Shown one piece after another: positions 18,108-27,950 of a stretch of 64,000 nucleotides of DNA. This stretch comes from Sphingobacterium sp. PCS056. GTDB lineage: Bacteria > Bacteroidota > Bacteroidia > Sphingobacteriales > Sphingobacteriaceae. Both the position numbers and the translations under genes were made by a program. The stretch is taken from the NCBI RefSeq assembly GCF_023273895.1, contig NZ_CP096883.1, positions 1,860,001 through 1,924,000 on the forward strand, given 5' to 3'. Each line of letters begins with the position of its first letter. The first letter of the stretch is position 1. The notes beneath the pieces are model-generated. The model was not told the DNA's origin, did not search any database, and saw nothing but the letters and a program-made list of their open reading frames with translations.

Positions 18108-18981
18108 CTATCTTATTGTTATTGCTTGCTTTAAATAGAATTTCTTTTTCGTGAGTACTTAAACTATCGTATCCGGATAAAGATATCTTATCCAATATTT
18201 GGTCGATCTGATCCTGATTGGGTAAATCATATCGGTGTTGAGGCATTGATCGTTCACCATGTCCGACTACTACTTTTAGTTTTGAACGTTTTTTATCTTT
18301 CTTTTTAAATATTTTAGACCAATCCATACCAGATTGCAATGCATAAGTGTACCCCATGCCAAATATAACAGCGCAAAAATAACTGATAGCAGCTGGTTTA
18401 TTTGTCAGTATGAAGAATAAGAATTGTATGGCAAAATACACAATAGCAATGGTCTTTAATTTTACATTTCCAAATAATAGAAGCCTCAGTTCATACTTAG
18501 GAACTAAAGTCGCTATTGATGCTAAAATGGCCGCAATAGTGATCGAACCTGTATTTAAATAAGGATTAGGTAAATTAGAAAAAAGTGCAAGATGTGAAAA
18601 GATCAAAAAGATCAGTCCCGCAAGCAACCCAGAAAAGATATAAATAAACAGAAATTGTCGTTTACTTAGAAAATTGAAGAAAATATTCCCTAACCAATAG
18701 AGCCATAAACAATCAAAAGCAACATTAAATAGTCCCGTATAAAGAAAATTGTAAGTCAGTAGAGACCAAGGCTGTTGAATAAAAGCTTGAAAATTTGTTG
18801 GTAAACTTAATTGATCGACCGTCCATTGAAAAAGAGGTATAGGTATAATCTTCAATTCAAAAAGAATATCAAAAAGATAGATCAAGATAAACAGAGCAAC
18901 ATTTCCACTGATAATAAATGGAATAGGGGATCCTGAACCGAAGGTTGTCCTGATAAAGTTTTTGAACGAATTTTCCCTCAT
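18100..18981 (-). CDS. Rhomboid-like pseudoprotease with DUF6576-like C-terminal tail
   Basis: 293 residues. Six or so transmembrane segments (about 22-215) follow the rhomboid topology, but the catalytic residues are not recognisable: where active rhomboids have GxSG the sequence reads LNTGSITIAA (142-151), and the helix that should carry the catalytic His reads ISYFCAVIFGMG (199-210), with no His. The HGGxxHxxxN motif of TM2 is also gone (YTGLFNVAFD, 81-90). The soluble tail ends in a small helical module (258-286, IDQILDKISLSGYDSLS) common to Bacteroidota rhomboids. It is 13 nt downstream of an active rhomboid gene. It is best read as an inactive rhomboid paralogue, perhaps a partner or substrate adaptor for the active one. 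Confidence 0.8.
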   Translation of the reverse strand: MRENSFKNFIRTTFGSGSPIPFIISGNVALFILIYLFDILFELKIIPIPLFQWTVDQLSLPTNFQAFIQQPWSLLTYNFLYTGLFNVAFDCLWLYWLGNIFFNFLSKRQFLFIYIFSGLLAGLIFLIFSHLALFSNLPNPYLNTGSITIAAILASIATLVPKYELRLLLFGNVKLKTIAIVYFAIQFLFFILTNKPAAISYFCAVIFGMGYTYALQSGMDWSKIFKKKDKKRSKLKVVVGHGERSMPQHRYDLPNQDQIDQILDKISLSGYDSLSTHEKEILFKASNNNKIDG

Positions 18982-18994
18982 GTTATAAAGATAA

Positions 18995-19717
18995 TTAATA
19001 TATTCCTTTTTTAATACCCCAAGCTTTTAGCAATAGGTAACCAAATAATGCTCCTCCAACGTGCGCTAAATGGGCAATAGACCCTCCTGAATTTGAAAAT
19101 CCTAAATAGATTTCAATCAAGATCATGATTGGGATAAAATATTTCGCCTTTATCGGTACAGGTATAAAGATAAGTGCAAGCTTGAGATTGGGGAATAAGT
19201 AGGCAAAAGCTAACAACAAACCATAAATAGCACCAGAAGCACCTACCAATGGCGTATTATAGATTGAAACTAAAGTTCCTAAACCTGCCTGAGATATATT
19301 AGGGCTGTCGCTATATACCATGCCCGAGATCATATCAAACTTTAGACTACTGCCTGGATTAACTACACCAGCGATTTGATACACTTCAAATGCCTGAACG
19401 CCAAATTGAAGAACCAGAGCTCCAATTCCAGTTAATAAATAAAAATTTAGAAAACGCTTTGATCCCAATACCTGTTCGATGATCGGACCAAACATCACTA
19501 GTGAAAACATATTAAAGAAAATATGTGTAAAACCTCCATGCATAAACATATAGGTAATGATTTGCCACACATTGAAAAAAGGAGAGTCAGGATAATAGAC
19601 CCCAAAAAGTCTCGTTGAGTTTTCAAAGATCATCGAACCAACAAAACAAACCACATTTATGATAAGTAAGTTTTTAGTTACTGTAGGTAAATTTGAAAGA
19701 GGGTTAGCGCTATTCAT
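18995..19717 (-). CDS. Rhomboid family intramembrane serine protease (active-site residues intact)
   Basis: 240 residues, six or seven transmembrane helices. The rhomboid catalytic dyad is complete: Ser161 in GASGAIYG (159-166) and His219 in AHLAHVGGALFG. The oxyanion-hole motif MHGGFTHIFFNM (His60, His65, Asn69) is also present. Rhomboids cut transmembrane helices of substrates within the membrane; the substrate here is unknown. Lies 9 nt after mutL and 13 nt before a catalytically degenerate rhomboid paralogue, all in one operon. Confidence 0.92.
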   Translation of the reverse strand: MNSANPLSNLPTVTKNLLIINVVCFVGSMIFENSTRLFGVYYPDSPFFNVWQIITYMFMHGGFTHIFFNMFSLVMFGPIIEQVLGSKRFLNFYLLTGIGALVLQFGVQAFEVYQIAGVVNPGSSLKFDMISGMVYSDSPNISQAGLGTLVSIYNTPLVGASGAIYGLLLAFAYLFPNLKLALIFIPVPIKAKYFIPIMILIEIYLGFSNSGGSIAHLAHVGGALFGYLLLKAWGIKKGIY

Positions 19718-19726
19718 AAATTTAAA

Positions 19727-21604
19727 TTAGTTTTTACTAAACTTTTCTAGGAGTTCCTGTAAGGTAATGGTAATAACGATTGGTTTTCCGAAAATAGAAA
19801 TATTTGGAGATTCGCAAGCAAATAATTGATCAATAAGTTCTGATATCGCATTGTTATCCAAGAAAGTTCCTGGTTTTATTGCAGCATTGCGTGCTAGGCT
19901 TTTCGCTAAATTTTCGCGTTTTTCAATTTTAAAATCGCTCAAATTGTTTTTATAGTCTTCTAAAATCTGTTCAATGATTTTACGTTCATCAATTCCAGTC
20001 CCTAGATCTGCAGGAATACCGTCAATAATGTAACTATTTTTACCAAATGAACGAATTTGAAACCCTAAACTTTGGATATCTTCCAAAAGATCTTGCATCA
20101 ATTCATTATCTGATGGATTTAAGTCAATACTTTGTGGGAATAAACTTTGTTGGCTCAATCCTTTGTGTTGGTCGAGCTGTGATTTGAATTGTTCAAACAA
20201 AATACGTTCGTGTGCCGCCTGTTGATCGATGAGCATGACTCCAGAATGAATCTGCGAGACAATAAATCTATTGTGGATTTGAAAAAACTGCTTGGTAGTT
20301 ACTTGACTATTAACCCCGGGTAGTTGATGAATAGAACGCTCTTGCTGCTCATGTTCAAGCGGCAACTGCATGGATTCATCTCGCTCTGTGATTTGATATA
20401 AAGTATCCCAATTTTGTGGAATGGCCGATTTTTTCTCAAAACCTGCCATATAGTTATCAGCACGTGAAAATGTTGTTTTAGTGACTTGATCCGGTTCAAA
20501 AGGATTAAAATCAGGGTTGAAACTAACGGTAGGCACAATGATTTCATCCAAAGGTTTTGGAGTAATCATGTTCGAAAAACCTGTTTCTTGCTCAAAATCC
20601 AGCGATGGTGCAATGTTATAGCGACCGAGGGATCTTTTGACAGCAGATCGGATGATGGCATAAATCGCTTTTTCATCTTCATATTTAATCTCGGTCTTCG
20701 TTGGATGAACATTAATATCGATTTTTGAAGGATCAATATCAATAAATAATACATACAAAGGAAAGGTCTCTGCAGGAAGAATTTCCTCAAAGGCATTCAT
20801 AACAGCATGATTCAGATAATGATCTCTGATAAATCTTTTGTTGACAAAGAAAAATTGCTCACCCCTTGTTTTTTTAGCAAATTGAGGCTTACCGACAAAG
20901 CCATTCACCTTAATAATAGAAGTATCCTCTTCCACAGGTACTAATCGCTGATTGTATGTATTCCCAAAAAGATGAACAATACGCTGTTTTAAGGTCTCCG
21001 CTGGTAAATGAAACATTTCATTTCCATCACTATGTAGAGTCAAAAAGATCTCCGGATTAGCTAATGCTATCCGTTGAAATTCTTCTATAATATGGCGCAT
21101 TTCTACCGAGTTACTTTTTAAAAAGTTACGGCGTGCGGGTATATTGAAAAAAAGATTTTTAATAGAAATATTGGTGCCTGCAGCTACTGCTTCAGGAGCT
21201 TGAGTGATGATTTTTGAACCTTCGATCTCGACAACAGTACCCAATTCATCCTCAAATCGACGTGTTTTCAATGTCACATGTGCAATGGCTGCGATAGAAG
21301 CCATCGCTTCTCCACGAAATCCCATTGTACGAATGGCAAACAAGTCTTCTGCTTTACGAATTTTGGAAGTAGCATGTCGTTCAAAACAAAGACGTGCATC
21401 CGTCACGCTCATTCCACAACCATTATCAATCACTTGAATTAATGATTTTCCAGCATCTTTGATGATCAATTGTATCTTGTCAGCTCCAGCATCTATAGCA
21501 TTTTCAATCAATTCTTTAATAGCAGCGGCAGGTCTTTGTACGACTTCACCTGCTGCAATCTGATTGGCAACATTATCTGGTAGTAATTGAATAATATCCG
21601 ACAT
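19727..21604 (-). CDS. mutL: DNA mismatch repair protein MutL
   Basis: 625 residues. The N-terminal GHKL ATPase is intact: ELIENAIDAGA (Mg-binding Glu/Asn), DNGCGM, TMGFRGEAMASIAAI, followed by the transducer domain to about 330. A variable linker leads to the C-terminal dimerisation domain. MutL normally couples MutS mismatch recognition to strand incision. The endonuclease motif DQHA(x)2E(x)4E appears as DQQAAHERILFE (460-471), with Gln replacing His, and the CxHGRP metal motif is replaced by FGKP (605-608), so nickase activity is doubtful. First gene of the operon with two rhomboid-family genes and an EEP gene (9-nt gap to the next). Confidence 0.95.
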   Translation of the reverse strand: MSDIIQLLPDNVANQIAAGEVVQRPAAAIKELIENAIDAGADKIQLIIKDAGKSLIQVIDNGCGMSVTDARLCFERHATSKIRKAEDLFAIRTMGFRGEAMASIAAIAHVTLKTRRFEDELGTVVEIEGSKIITQAPEAVAAGTNISIKNLFFNIPARRNFLKSNSVEMRHIIEEFQRIALANPEIFLTLHSDGNEMFHLPAETLKQRIVHLFGNTYNQRLVPVEEDTSIIKVNGFVGKPQFAKKTRGEQFFFVNKRFIRDHYLNHAVMNAFEEILPAETFPLYVLFIDIDPSKIDINVHPTKTEIKYEDEKAIYAIIRSAVKRSLGRYNIAPSLDFEQETGFSNMITPKPLDEIIVPTVSFNPDFNPFEPDQVTKTTFSRADNYMAGFEKKSAIPQNWDTLYQITERDESMQLPLEHEQQERSIHQLPGVNSQVTTKQFFQIHNRFIVSQIHSGVMLIDQQAAHERILFEQFKSQLDQHKGLSQQSLFPQSIDLNPSDNELMQDLLEDIQSLGFQIRSFGKNSYIIDGIPADLGTGIDERKIIEQILEDYKNNLSDFKIEKRENLAKSLARNAAIKPGTFLDNNAISELIDQLFACESPNISIFGKPIVITITLQELLEKFSKN

Positions 21605-21737
21605 ATGATGCGAAGTTACGAAATTAATGAGGAATGATTTTAATTCCGTTAGAAAGTTGTCGTATAAATTACATTACTTATCAACTTTCATGCTTTAAAT
21701 TTGATACACCAACTAGGTGTATCAAATTTAATCTGGA

Positions 21738-24578
21738 TTATTTCATTTCCAACTTTAGGAATCGGGCCGTTTCGCTATCCTTATTTTTGATTAAGCCTTC
21801 TGGTGTACCAGAAAATAATACTTTACCACCATCTTTACCTCCTTCAGGACCAATATCGATGACCCAGTCGGCGCACTTGATCACATCTAAATTATGCTCA
21901 ATGATCAAGATGGTATTACCACGGTCAACCAAGCGGTTGATCACACCCATCAACACATTCACGTCTTCAAAGTGTAAACCAGTTGTTGGCTCATCCAAGA
22001 TATAGAAGGTGTTACCGGTATCTTTTTTAGAGAGCTCAGTAGCCAATTTAATCCGTTGAGCTTCACCTCCAGATAGCGTTGTCGATGACTGTCCCAATGT
22101 AATATATCCTAAGCCAACATCCTGCAATGTTTTTATTTTACGATAGATAGAAGGGATGTTTTCGAAGAAAACAACAGCCTCATCCACACTCATGTCCAAT
22201 ACATCGGATATGGATTTACTTCTGAAGCGTACTTCCAAAGTTTCTCTGTTATAGCGTTTTCCATGACATGTTTCACAAGGAACCTGAACATCAGGTAGAA
22301 AGTTCATTTCAACGACTTTCATTCCCCCACCTTGGCAGGTTTCACAGCGTCCACCCTTGACATTAAAGGAGAATCTTCCGGGTTTATAGCCTCTTATTTT
22401 CGCTTCAGGTAGTTGAACAAACAAGGTTCTGATATCTGAAAATACACCTGTATAAGTAGAAGGATTTGATCGTGGTGTACGACCGATTGGACTTTGGTCG
22501 ATTTCAATAACCTTATCAATATGCTCTAATCCATCAATACTCTTATAAGGAAGAGGAATACCTTTTGCGCGGAAAAAATGTTTATTTAAGATCGGATATA
22601 ATGTACCTGTAATCAGACTTGATTTTCCAGAACCGGAAACACCTGATACTAAAATCAATTTTCCTAATGGAAAATCAACAGAAACATTTTTTAAATTATT
22701 TCCTGTAGCTCCTTTTAGCGATAATGTTTTTCCATTACCAGTTCTTCTTTCAGAAGGGATGGCAACCTCTTTTTTACCGTTTAAATAAGCAGCTGTCAAC
22801 GATTTTGATTTTAAAATATCTTTTGGTTTGCCCTCAGCCACCACCTGACCACCATTTACACCAGCAGCAGGTCCCATATCGATGACATAGTCGGCATTCA
22901 AAATCATATCTTTATCATGTTCAACAACTAATACCGAGTTGCCAATATCACGTAAATTTTTTAAAGAATTGATCAGTCTTTCATTATCTCTTTGATGGAG
23001 ACCAATACTCGGTTCATCCAAGATATACAAGACATTGACGAGCTGAGAACCGATTTGTGTCGCAAGTCGGATACGTTGAGCTTCTCCTCCAGAAAGTGAT
23101 TTTGAAGAACGATCTATAGTCAGGTAGTTTAATCCCACATCCAATAAAAATCCTAAGCGCGACTGTATTTCTTTTAATATTTCAGTTGCGATGATCTGTT
23201 GGCGTTCATCCAAAGAAGCATTTACATTTGAAAACCATTCGTACAGGGATTTGATATCCATATGCGCCAGTTCATAGATGTTTTTACCTGCAAATTTAAA
23301 ATGCAACGATTCTTTCTTCAATCGTGCTCCTTGACAAGTTGGACAGACTATTTTTGATCGGAAATCATCTAAAGAAGACATATCGTCGCTAGATTTGCCT
23401 GATTGCTCTTCAAGCATTTTGAAAATACCTGAAAATTCGATCCGATAATCGCGTACATCATAACTACCATATGAAACAGCTACTGAAATAGGTTCCTCAG
23501 CACCAAATAGTAACGTGTCGAGTTGTTCTTCTGTTAATTTCTCTAAAGGAGTGCTCAGAGAAAAATCAAGTTTTTTAGCAACCGCTTTTAAAACTTGGAA
23601 ATTCCAAGTTTCCTTTGCAGGGCCTAGTGGCGCTAAACCTCCTTTTTGAATACTTAATTTACGATCAGGAATAACGGTGTTTTTATCAATTTCAAAGATA
23701 TAACCTAGACCATCACATTTTGGACAAGCTCCATATGGCGAATTAAAAGAGAAGGTATTCGGTTGTGGCTCATCATAAGAAATACCCGATTCAGCATCCA
23801 TTAAGTAGCGGCTGAAAAATTGTTCATCATTTTCCTGATTAGCCACTTTGATAATTCCTTTCGCTGTTTTCATCGCTTGCATAACAGATGTCTGCAGGCG
23901 CTTTTTATCATCGGCAGTTACTTTAAGTCGGTCTACTACAATCTCAATATCATGTATTTTATACCGATCCACCTGCATTTTTGGCGTGAGATCTACGATT
24001 TCACCATCTACACGGACTTTTACATAACCCTGCTTACGGATTTGTTCAAATAATTCGCGGTAATGACCTTTACGGCCCTTAATAACAGGAGCCAAAATAT
24101 TTAGTGCTTGCCCATCAAAATCAGTCAGAATGCGATCCACAATTTGATCATCAGACATGCGCTGCATGCGATTGCCCGTTATATAAGAAAATGCCTCACT
24201 CGCACGTGCAAATAGCAGACGCATAAAATCATAAACCTCAGTAATGGTACCGACTGTCGAACGCGGATTTTTGCTCGTCGTTTTTTGTTCAATAGAAATA
24301 ACAGGGCTCAATCCGGAAATTTTATCGACATCAGGTCGCTCCATGCCACCCAAAAACTGACGGCTGTATGCACTAAATGTCTCCATATACCGCCTTTGAC
24401 CCTCTGCATAGATCGTGTCAAAAGCTAATGACGATTTACCACTACCACTTAGTCCCGTGATAACAACCAATTCGTTTCTAGGAAATGAAATGTCAATATT
24501 CTTGAGATTGTGTACACGTGCTCCAAATACTTGAACTTCATTTTGTTCACCTAAATCTGGTGTGATTTTCTTTGTCAT
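21738..24578 (-). CDS. uvrA: UvrABC system protein A (excinuclease ATPase subunit)
   Basis: DNA-damage recognition ATPase of nucleotide excision repair, acting as a dimer with UvrB. Two ABC modules are complete: Walker A sites [14 protein letters not shown] and [14 protein letters not shown], two LSGGEAQRI signatures, Walker B DEPSIGLH and DEPTTGLH. Zinc-binding Cys pairs are visible in [16 protein letters not shown] and [20 protein letters not shown] choose ATG 24578 (946 residues) rather than the ATG at 24623: a -7-like TAATTTTG on the minus strand (24632-24625) abuts the upstream ATG, and homologues usually begin 15-20 residues before [11 protein letters not shown]. Divergent from the DUF2157 gene. 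Confidence 0.96.
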   Translation of the reverse strand: MTKKITPDLGEQNEVQVFGARVHNLKNIDISFPRNELVVITGLSGSGKSSLAFDTIYAEGQRRYMETFSAYSRQFLGGMERPDVDKISGLSPVISIEQKTTSKNPRSTVGTITEVYDFMRLLFARASEAFSYITGNRMQRMSDDQIVDRILTDFDGQALNILAPVIKGRKGHYRELFEQIRKQGYVKVRVDGEIVDLTPKMQVDRYKIHDIEIVVDRLKVTADDKKRLQTSVMQAMKTAKGIIKVANQENDEQFFSRYLMDAESGISYDEPQPNTFSFNSPYGACPKCDGLGYIFEIDKNTVIPDRKLSIQKGGLAPLGPAKETWNFQVLKAVAKKLDFSLSTPLEKLTEEQLDTLLFGAEEPISVAVSYGSYDVRDYRIEFSGIFKMLEEQSGKSSDDMSSLDDFRSKIVCPTCQGARLKKESLHFKFAGKNIYELAHMDIKSLYEWFSNVNASLDERQQIIATEILKEIQSRLGFLLDVGLNYLTIDRSSKSLSGGEAQRIRLATQIGSQLVNVLYILDEPSIGLHQRDNERLINSLKNLRDIGNSVLVVEHDKDMILNADYVIDMGPAAGVNGGQVVAEGKPKDILKSKSLTAAYLNGKKEVAIPSERRTGNGKTLSLKGATGNNLKNVSVDFPLGKLILVSGVSGSGKSSLITGTLYPILNKHFFRAKGIPLPYKSIDGLEHIDKVIEIDQSPIGRTPRSNPSTYTGVFSDIRTLFVQLPEAKIRGYKPGRFSFNVKGGRCETCQGGGMKVVEMNFLPDVQVPCETCHGKRYNRETLEVRFRSKSISDVLDMSVDEAVVFFENIPSIYRKIKTLQDVGLGYITLGQSSTTLSGGEAQRIKLATELSKKDTGNTFYILDEPTTGLHFEDVNVLMGVINRLVDRGNTILIIEHNLDVIKCADWVIDIGPEGGKDGGKVLFSGTPEGLIKNKDSETARFLKLEMK

Positions 24579-24743
24579 GTAACCCCTGTTTTCTTCCAAA
24601 CGCAGATGAATTTCTGCAAACATGCAAAATTACTTATTTTTAATGAACTTTAACAGTGCTCATATCTTTATTATTGTCACGACATTGCAAATCTATAGCT
24701 TAAATAATGGGTATAATTTGTACTTTGCCATTTCACAACTTAT

Positions 24744-25799
24744 ATGAAGAAATTAGACGTAACTAAACAAGAAAAAGAATCCTTAGAAGAAGCGATACAA
24801 TTTTGGGAAAAGGAGAAAATAATCGATGCATCAACCGCTAGTGCTATGGTCAATAGTATTGATGTAAAAAGCTTTGATTGGAAACGCTTAGCACGCTATG
24901 CTTTTTGGGTTGCGCTGGCTTCTTTGGTGTTTGCCGTATTTTCTTTGATGACAGATACAGCCTTTCTCAAATTTGTCGATACACTTTATGAAGCACCAAA
25001 TATTTTGTTTTGCTTATTCTTTGCTGCACTAGGCGTTTTATTTTATACATTAGGATTTCGTTACAAAACAAAATTTCCCAATAAAAATCTATCTATTGAA
25101 ACCATGATGCTCATCGGAGTATTCGCAACAGCAGCATGTATTGGGTTTTTAGGTAAAGTGCTGGACAAAAATAGCATGCATTATTCTTTACTATTTTTAT
25201 TGTCGGTACTCATCTATGGATACCTCGCCAATCGCCTTAAGTCAAAACTGATATGGGTTTTTATGCTCATCGCTTTAGGGATTTGGTTTGCAACAGAAAC
25301 AGCCTACCATAGCGATTGGGGATTTAAGTTCTGGGGAATGAATTATCCATTGCGTTTTACCATTTTTGGTTTTGTCTTAACATTAGTAGCTATATACATA
25401 CAACCACGATTTAAGCAATTGATGGAATTTCAGTCCCTCAGCTATCTCATTGGGTTATTGTATCTGATGGTTTCATTGTGGTCCCTTTCTATTTTTGGCA
25501 ACTATTCGGATTTTTATGAGTGGACATTAGTACGACAATATCATATATTCTACTGGGGATTATTATCTACTGCAGTATCGGCAGGTTTAGTGATCTATGG
25601 TTTAAAGATGAAAGATAATACCACCAGGGAAATCGGTTTCGTATTTTTTGTATTGAATGTCTATACCCGTTATGTCGAGTATCTATGGGATAATATCAAT
25701 CGTGCTATCTTCTTCCTCATCTTGGCGATCTCCTTTTGGTTTGTGGGCCGTTGGGCAGAGAAATTGTGGCAAAAACGCGAAGAAGGTATTGATGGATAG
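24744..25799 (+). CDS. DUF2157-like multi-pass membrane protein
   Basis: 351 residues. The N-terminal 50 residues are soluble and resemble DUF2157: TKQEKESLEEAIQFWEKEKIID, a helical hairpin often found ahead of membrane domains. Eight to ten transmembrane helices follow, with short loops and a tryptophan-rich C-terminus (SFWFVGRWAEKLW). No catalytic motifs. Family members are widespread in Bacteroidota with no established function. Monocistronic, divergent from uvrA and convergent with the two-component regulator gene, from which it is separated by 36 nt. Confidence 0.75.
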   Translation: MKKLDVTKQEKESLEEAIQFWEKEKIIDASTASAMVNSIDVKSFDWKRLARYAFWVALASLVFAVFSLMTDTAFLKFVDTLYEAPNILFCLFFAALGVLFYTLGFRYKTKFPNKNLSIETMMLIGVFATAACIGFLGKVLDKNSMHYSLLFLLSVLIYGYLANRLKSKLIWVFMLIALGIWFATETAYHSDWGFKFWGMNYPLRFTIFGFVLTLVAIYIQPRFKQLMEFQSLSYLIGLLYLMVSLWSLSIFGNYSDFYEWTLVRQYHIFYWGLLSTAVSAGLVIYGLKMKDNTTREIGFVFFVLNVYTRYVEYLWDNINRAIFFLILAISFWFVGRWAEKLWQKREEGIDG

Positions 25800-25835
25800 G
25801 TACACTAATTTTTGATCGACCCAAGGGCAATCCCA

Positions 25836-26510
25836 TCAGAATGAAATTGTAAATCCAACTCCTCGGGAAGAAGTTATTTGCAAGCTTACATCATGTTTGA
25901 GGTATTTTCGAAGCCGTGTAATAAACACATCCATGCTACGGCCATTGAAAAAATCACTGGTGCCCCACACTTCTTGTAAAATTTCTTCCCGTGTCACAAG
26001 AGAACCCGAGCGCTTACTTAGAAATAATAAGAGCTTGGCCTCCCTTTCTGTTAATTTAAATTGTTCGAAAGGATGAGACAAGATTAAGCGTTGTGGAAAA
26101 AACTGATAACTGCCCAATGTTATCGAGATCGTGAGCTCTTTCTTTTTATTCCGCTTTAAGATATTTTGGATACGCAATACCAACTCTTCTGGATCACAGG
26201 GTTTTGTGATGTAGTCATCGGCACCTATTTTTAGACCGGTTAATTTGTCAATTTTTTGCTCTTTGGCAGTTAAGAAAATAAAAGGAAACTCAGGGAAACG
26301 TTCCTTTATTTCTTGCGCTAATGTAAACCCACTTTTAAGAGGCAACATTACATCAATGATTAACAAATCATAAGGAAGTGTATTTTCATACAGCGAAAAT
26401 TCAGCAGGACTTTGCATCCAATGAACTTCATATCCCGAAAGTTGTAGATAATGCTGCAGCATAAAGCCAAAATCAGGATCATCCTCGATTAACAAAAGCT
26501 TAGTTTTCAT
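25836..26510 (-). CDS. OmpR-family response regulator
   Basis: 224 residues. Receiver domain (1-115) with acidic pocket ED(9-10)D, phosphoacceptor Asp53 in LLIIDVMLP and the conserved Lys in FLTAKEQ. C-terminal winged-helix DNA-binding domain (about 125-224: LTEREAKLLLFLSKRSG, VTREEILQEVWG, SMDVFITRLRKYL). Its start overlaps the 3' end of the histidine kinase gene by 11 nt, so they are translationally coupled cognate partners. OmpR/PhoB-type regulators bind direct repeats with an 11-bp period; exactly such repeats (27873-27902) lie between the kinase gene and the divergent outer-membrane gene, the likely target. Confidence 0.93.
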   Translation of the reverse strand: MKTKLLLIEDDPDFGFMLQHYLQLSGYEVHWMQSPAEFSLYENTLPYDLLIIDVMLPLKSGFTLAQEIKERFPEFPFIFLTAKEQKIDKLTGLKIGADDYITKPCDPEELVLRIQNILKRNKKKELTISITLGSYQFFPQRLILSHPFEQFKLTEREAKLLLFLSKRSGSLVTREEILQEVWGTSDFFNGRSMDVFITRLRKYLKHDVSLQITSSRGVGFTISF

Positions 26511-27837
26511 GTGGTATCGAAATATTAAATGTGGTTCCTTGATTCTGTTTACTACTGACTTGAATATTTCCTTGGTGGCGGTTCACGATATTGTTGATTA
26601 GATATAAACCCAATCCTAAACCTTTAGTATCATGAATGTTATTTTTTTGTATGCGGTAGAATTTTTCAAAAATATGAGGAATCTCCTTCTGAATTATCCC
26701 AATTCCATTATCACGCACTTGAATCTTGCATAGGTTCTGATCATTTGTGATGGATATATGCAATTGCGTAGCACCATACTTGATACTATTATCCATCAGA
26801 TTCACCAATATGGTGTTAAAATCAACATCATTGAGCGGAACAGCCACCTTTGTAATATCGTTCATTTCAAAGTGGATATCAGGATGTGCTAGCTTAAAAT
26901 CGGATAGCAATGTTGCTATCTGATGATTAGCGATCACGATATTAGAAATTTCTTTTTTTGGTTCATTCAGGGGTTCTAAAGTCTGTTCTAGGCGCTCCAA
27001 TTGTCTGGTCATGACTGCTATTATAGTAGGGTCGGGATGTTTTTCTAAAGTTTTTAAAGCGACTTTTAGGGTTGCAATAGGTGTTTTAAGTTCATGCGAA
27101 ATATTGTCAACAGTGTCATGTAACTGCCCAATTTTCTTCTGTTGCTTTTTAAGATTTTGATAGGTCTTATAAAATAAGAACAGTAGGGCTATTAGGATCA
27201 AAAGTGTATTCAATAGTAGGAATGCCAATTCTTTGAAAACAACCCAATTGATATTAACAACTTCAAAAGTTGATTTTCGAAGCACAAGAAAACTATATGG
27301 TTTATCCTCTTGTTCAACGGTTATTGTCGATTCCTCTTTTGTCAATTGTTTCACCGTTCTTTCCGTAGCCCATGTTCCCGAAGATAGCTCTAATGGATGC
27401 ATGAGATTTCCGTTCGTTTTATACACCACAATCGGATTATTCAATAGCTTTTGCTCGGTGTTTTTGAAAGTGATCTGTAGAATTTCTTTTTGTAATTTTA
27501 CTTCAAGACCTAATGGAGAGAATATACTATCCACATAATGAGTCAGTACATGTTGAGCCCGCTTTGCTTTTTCTGAATAACTGTTTTCTAGTTGAGCAAG
27601 TGTAATGTTCCCTTGGACCAAATTGATATAATGAGCCGTAGCATCTTGGTTATTTAATAGATCGTTATCAAATAATGCATCTGTATCATCAATTTGTCCT
27701 AATTTTTCTTTTGTCTTTGAATAGATTTCCCGTTTCTTCAAATGAAAAGAATTCATTAATAAATATGTCTGGATACCAATGAGGACTAGAAAGAGTATAA
27801 CGAAAATATAAATATAGTTTTTAGACTTCAGTTCCAT
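26500..27837 (-). CDS. Two-component sensor histidine kinase (membrane-bound)
   Basis: 445 residues from ATG 27837; a TTG at 27843 is also in frame but lies within a -7-like TATATTTG element. Topology: TM1 about 8-28, periplasmic sensor region about 29-200, TM2 about 204-224, then the kinase core. HisKA H-box SHELKTPIATLK, N-box NLMDNSIKYG, G1 DNGIGI and G2 GLGLGLYL are all intact. No HAMP domain is obvious between TM2 and the H-box. The periplasmic sensor domain resembles nothing I can name; the signal is unknown. Translationally coupled with the OmpR-type regulator; divergent from the outer membrane barrel protein. Confidence 0.92.
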   Translation of the reverse strand: MELKSKNYIYIFVILFLVLIGIQTYLLMNSFHLKKREIYSKTKEKLGQIDDTDALFDNDLLNNQDATAHYINLVQGNITLAQLENSYSEKAKRAQHVLTHYVDSIFSPLGLEVKLQKEILQITFKNTEQKLLNNPIVVYKTNGNLMHPLELSSGTWATERTVKQLTKEESTITVEQEDKPYSFLVLRKSTFEVVNINWVVFKELAFLLLNTLLILIALLFLFYKTYQNLKKQQKKIGQLHDTVDNISHELKTPIATLKVALKTLEKHPDPTIIAVMTRQLERLEQTLEPLNEPKKEISNIVIANHQIATLLSDFKLAHPDIHFEMNDITKVAVPLNDVDFNTILVNLMDNSIKYGATQLHISITNDQNLCKIQVRDNGIGIIQKEIPHIFEKFYRIQKNNIHDTKGLGLGLYLINNIVNRHQGNIQVSSKQNQGTTFNISIPHEN

Positions 27838-27872
27838 ATACAAATATAAGTTCCGCTTTTGAATAAATGGAA

Positions 27873-27902
27873 CCTTAACCTTCCATTAACCCTTCATTAA
27901 CC
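27873..27902. promoter_or_regulatory. Three direct CATTAACC-like repeats at 11-bp spacing: probable response-regulator operator
   Basis: CCTTAACC (27873-27880), CATTAACC (27884-27891) and CATTAACC (27895-27902) are separated by 3 nt each, giving an exact 11-bp period. The geometry is that of OmpR/PhoB-family binding boxes. They lie between the two-component genes and the divergent outer-membrane gene, 41 to 78 nt from its start. Confidence 0.6.
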
Positions 27903-27950
27903 GAAGTTTTCCCTGACATGAGACACTTTTGTACCATCAATTAAAAAAGC

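Noticed and set aside
21634..22005. 123-codon plus-strand frame antisense to uvrA
   Set aside because: Its second half is the exact antisense of conserved uvrA sequence; no independent protein features.
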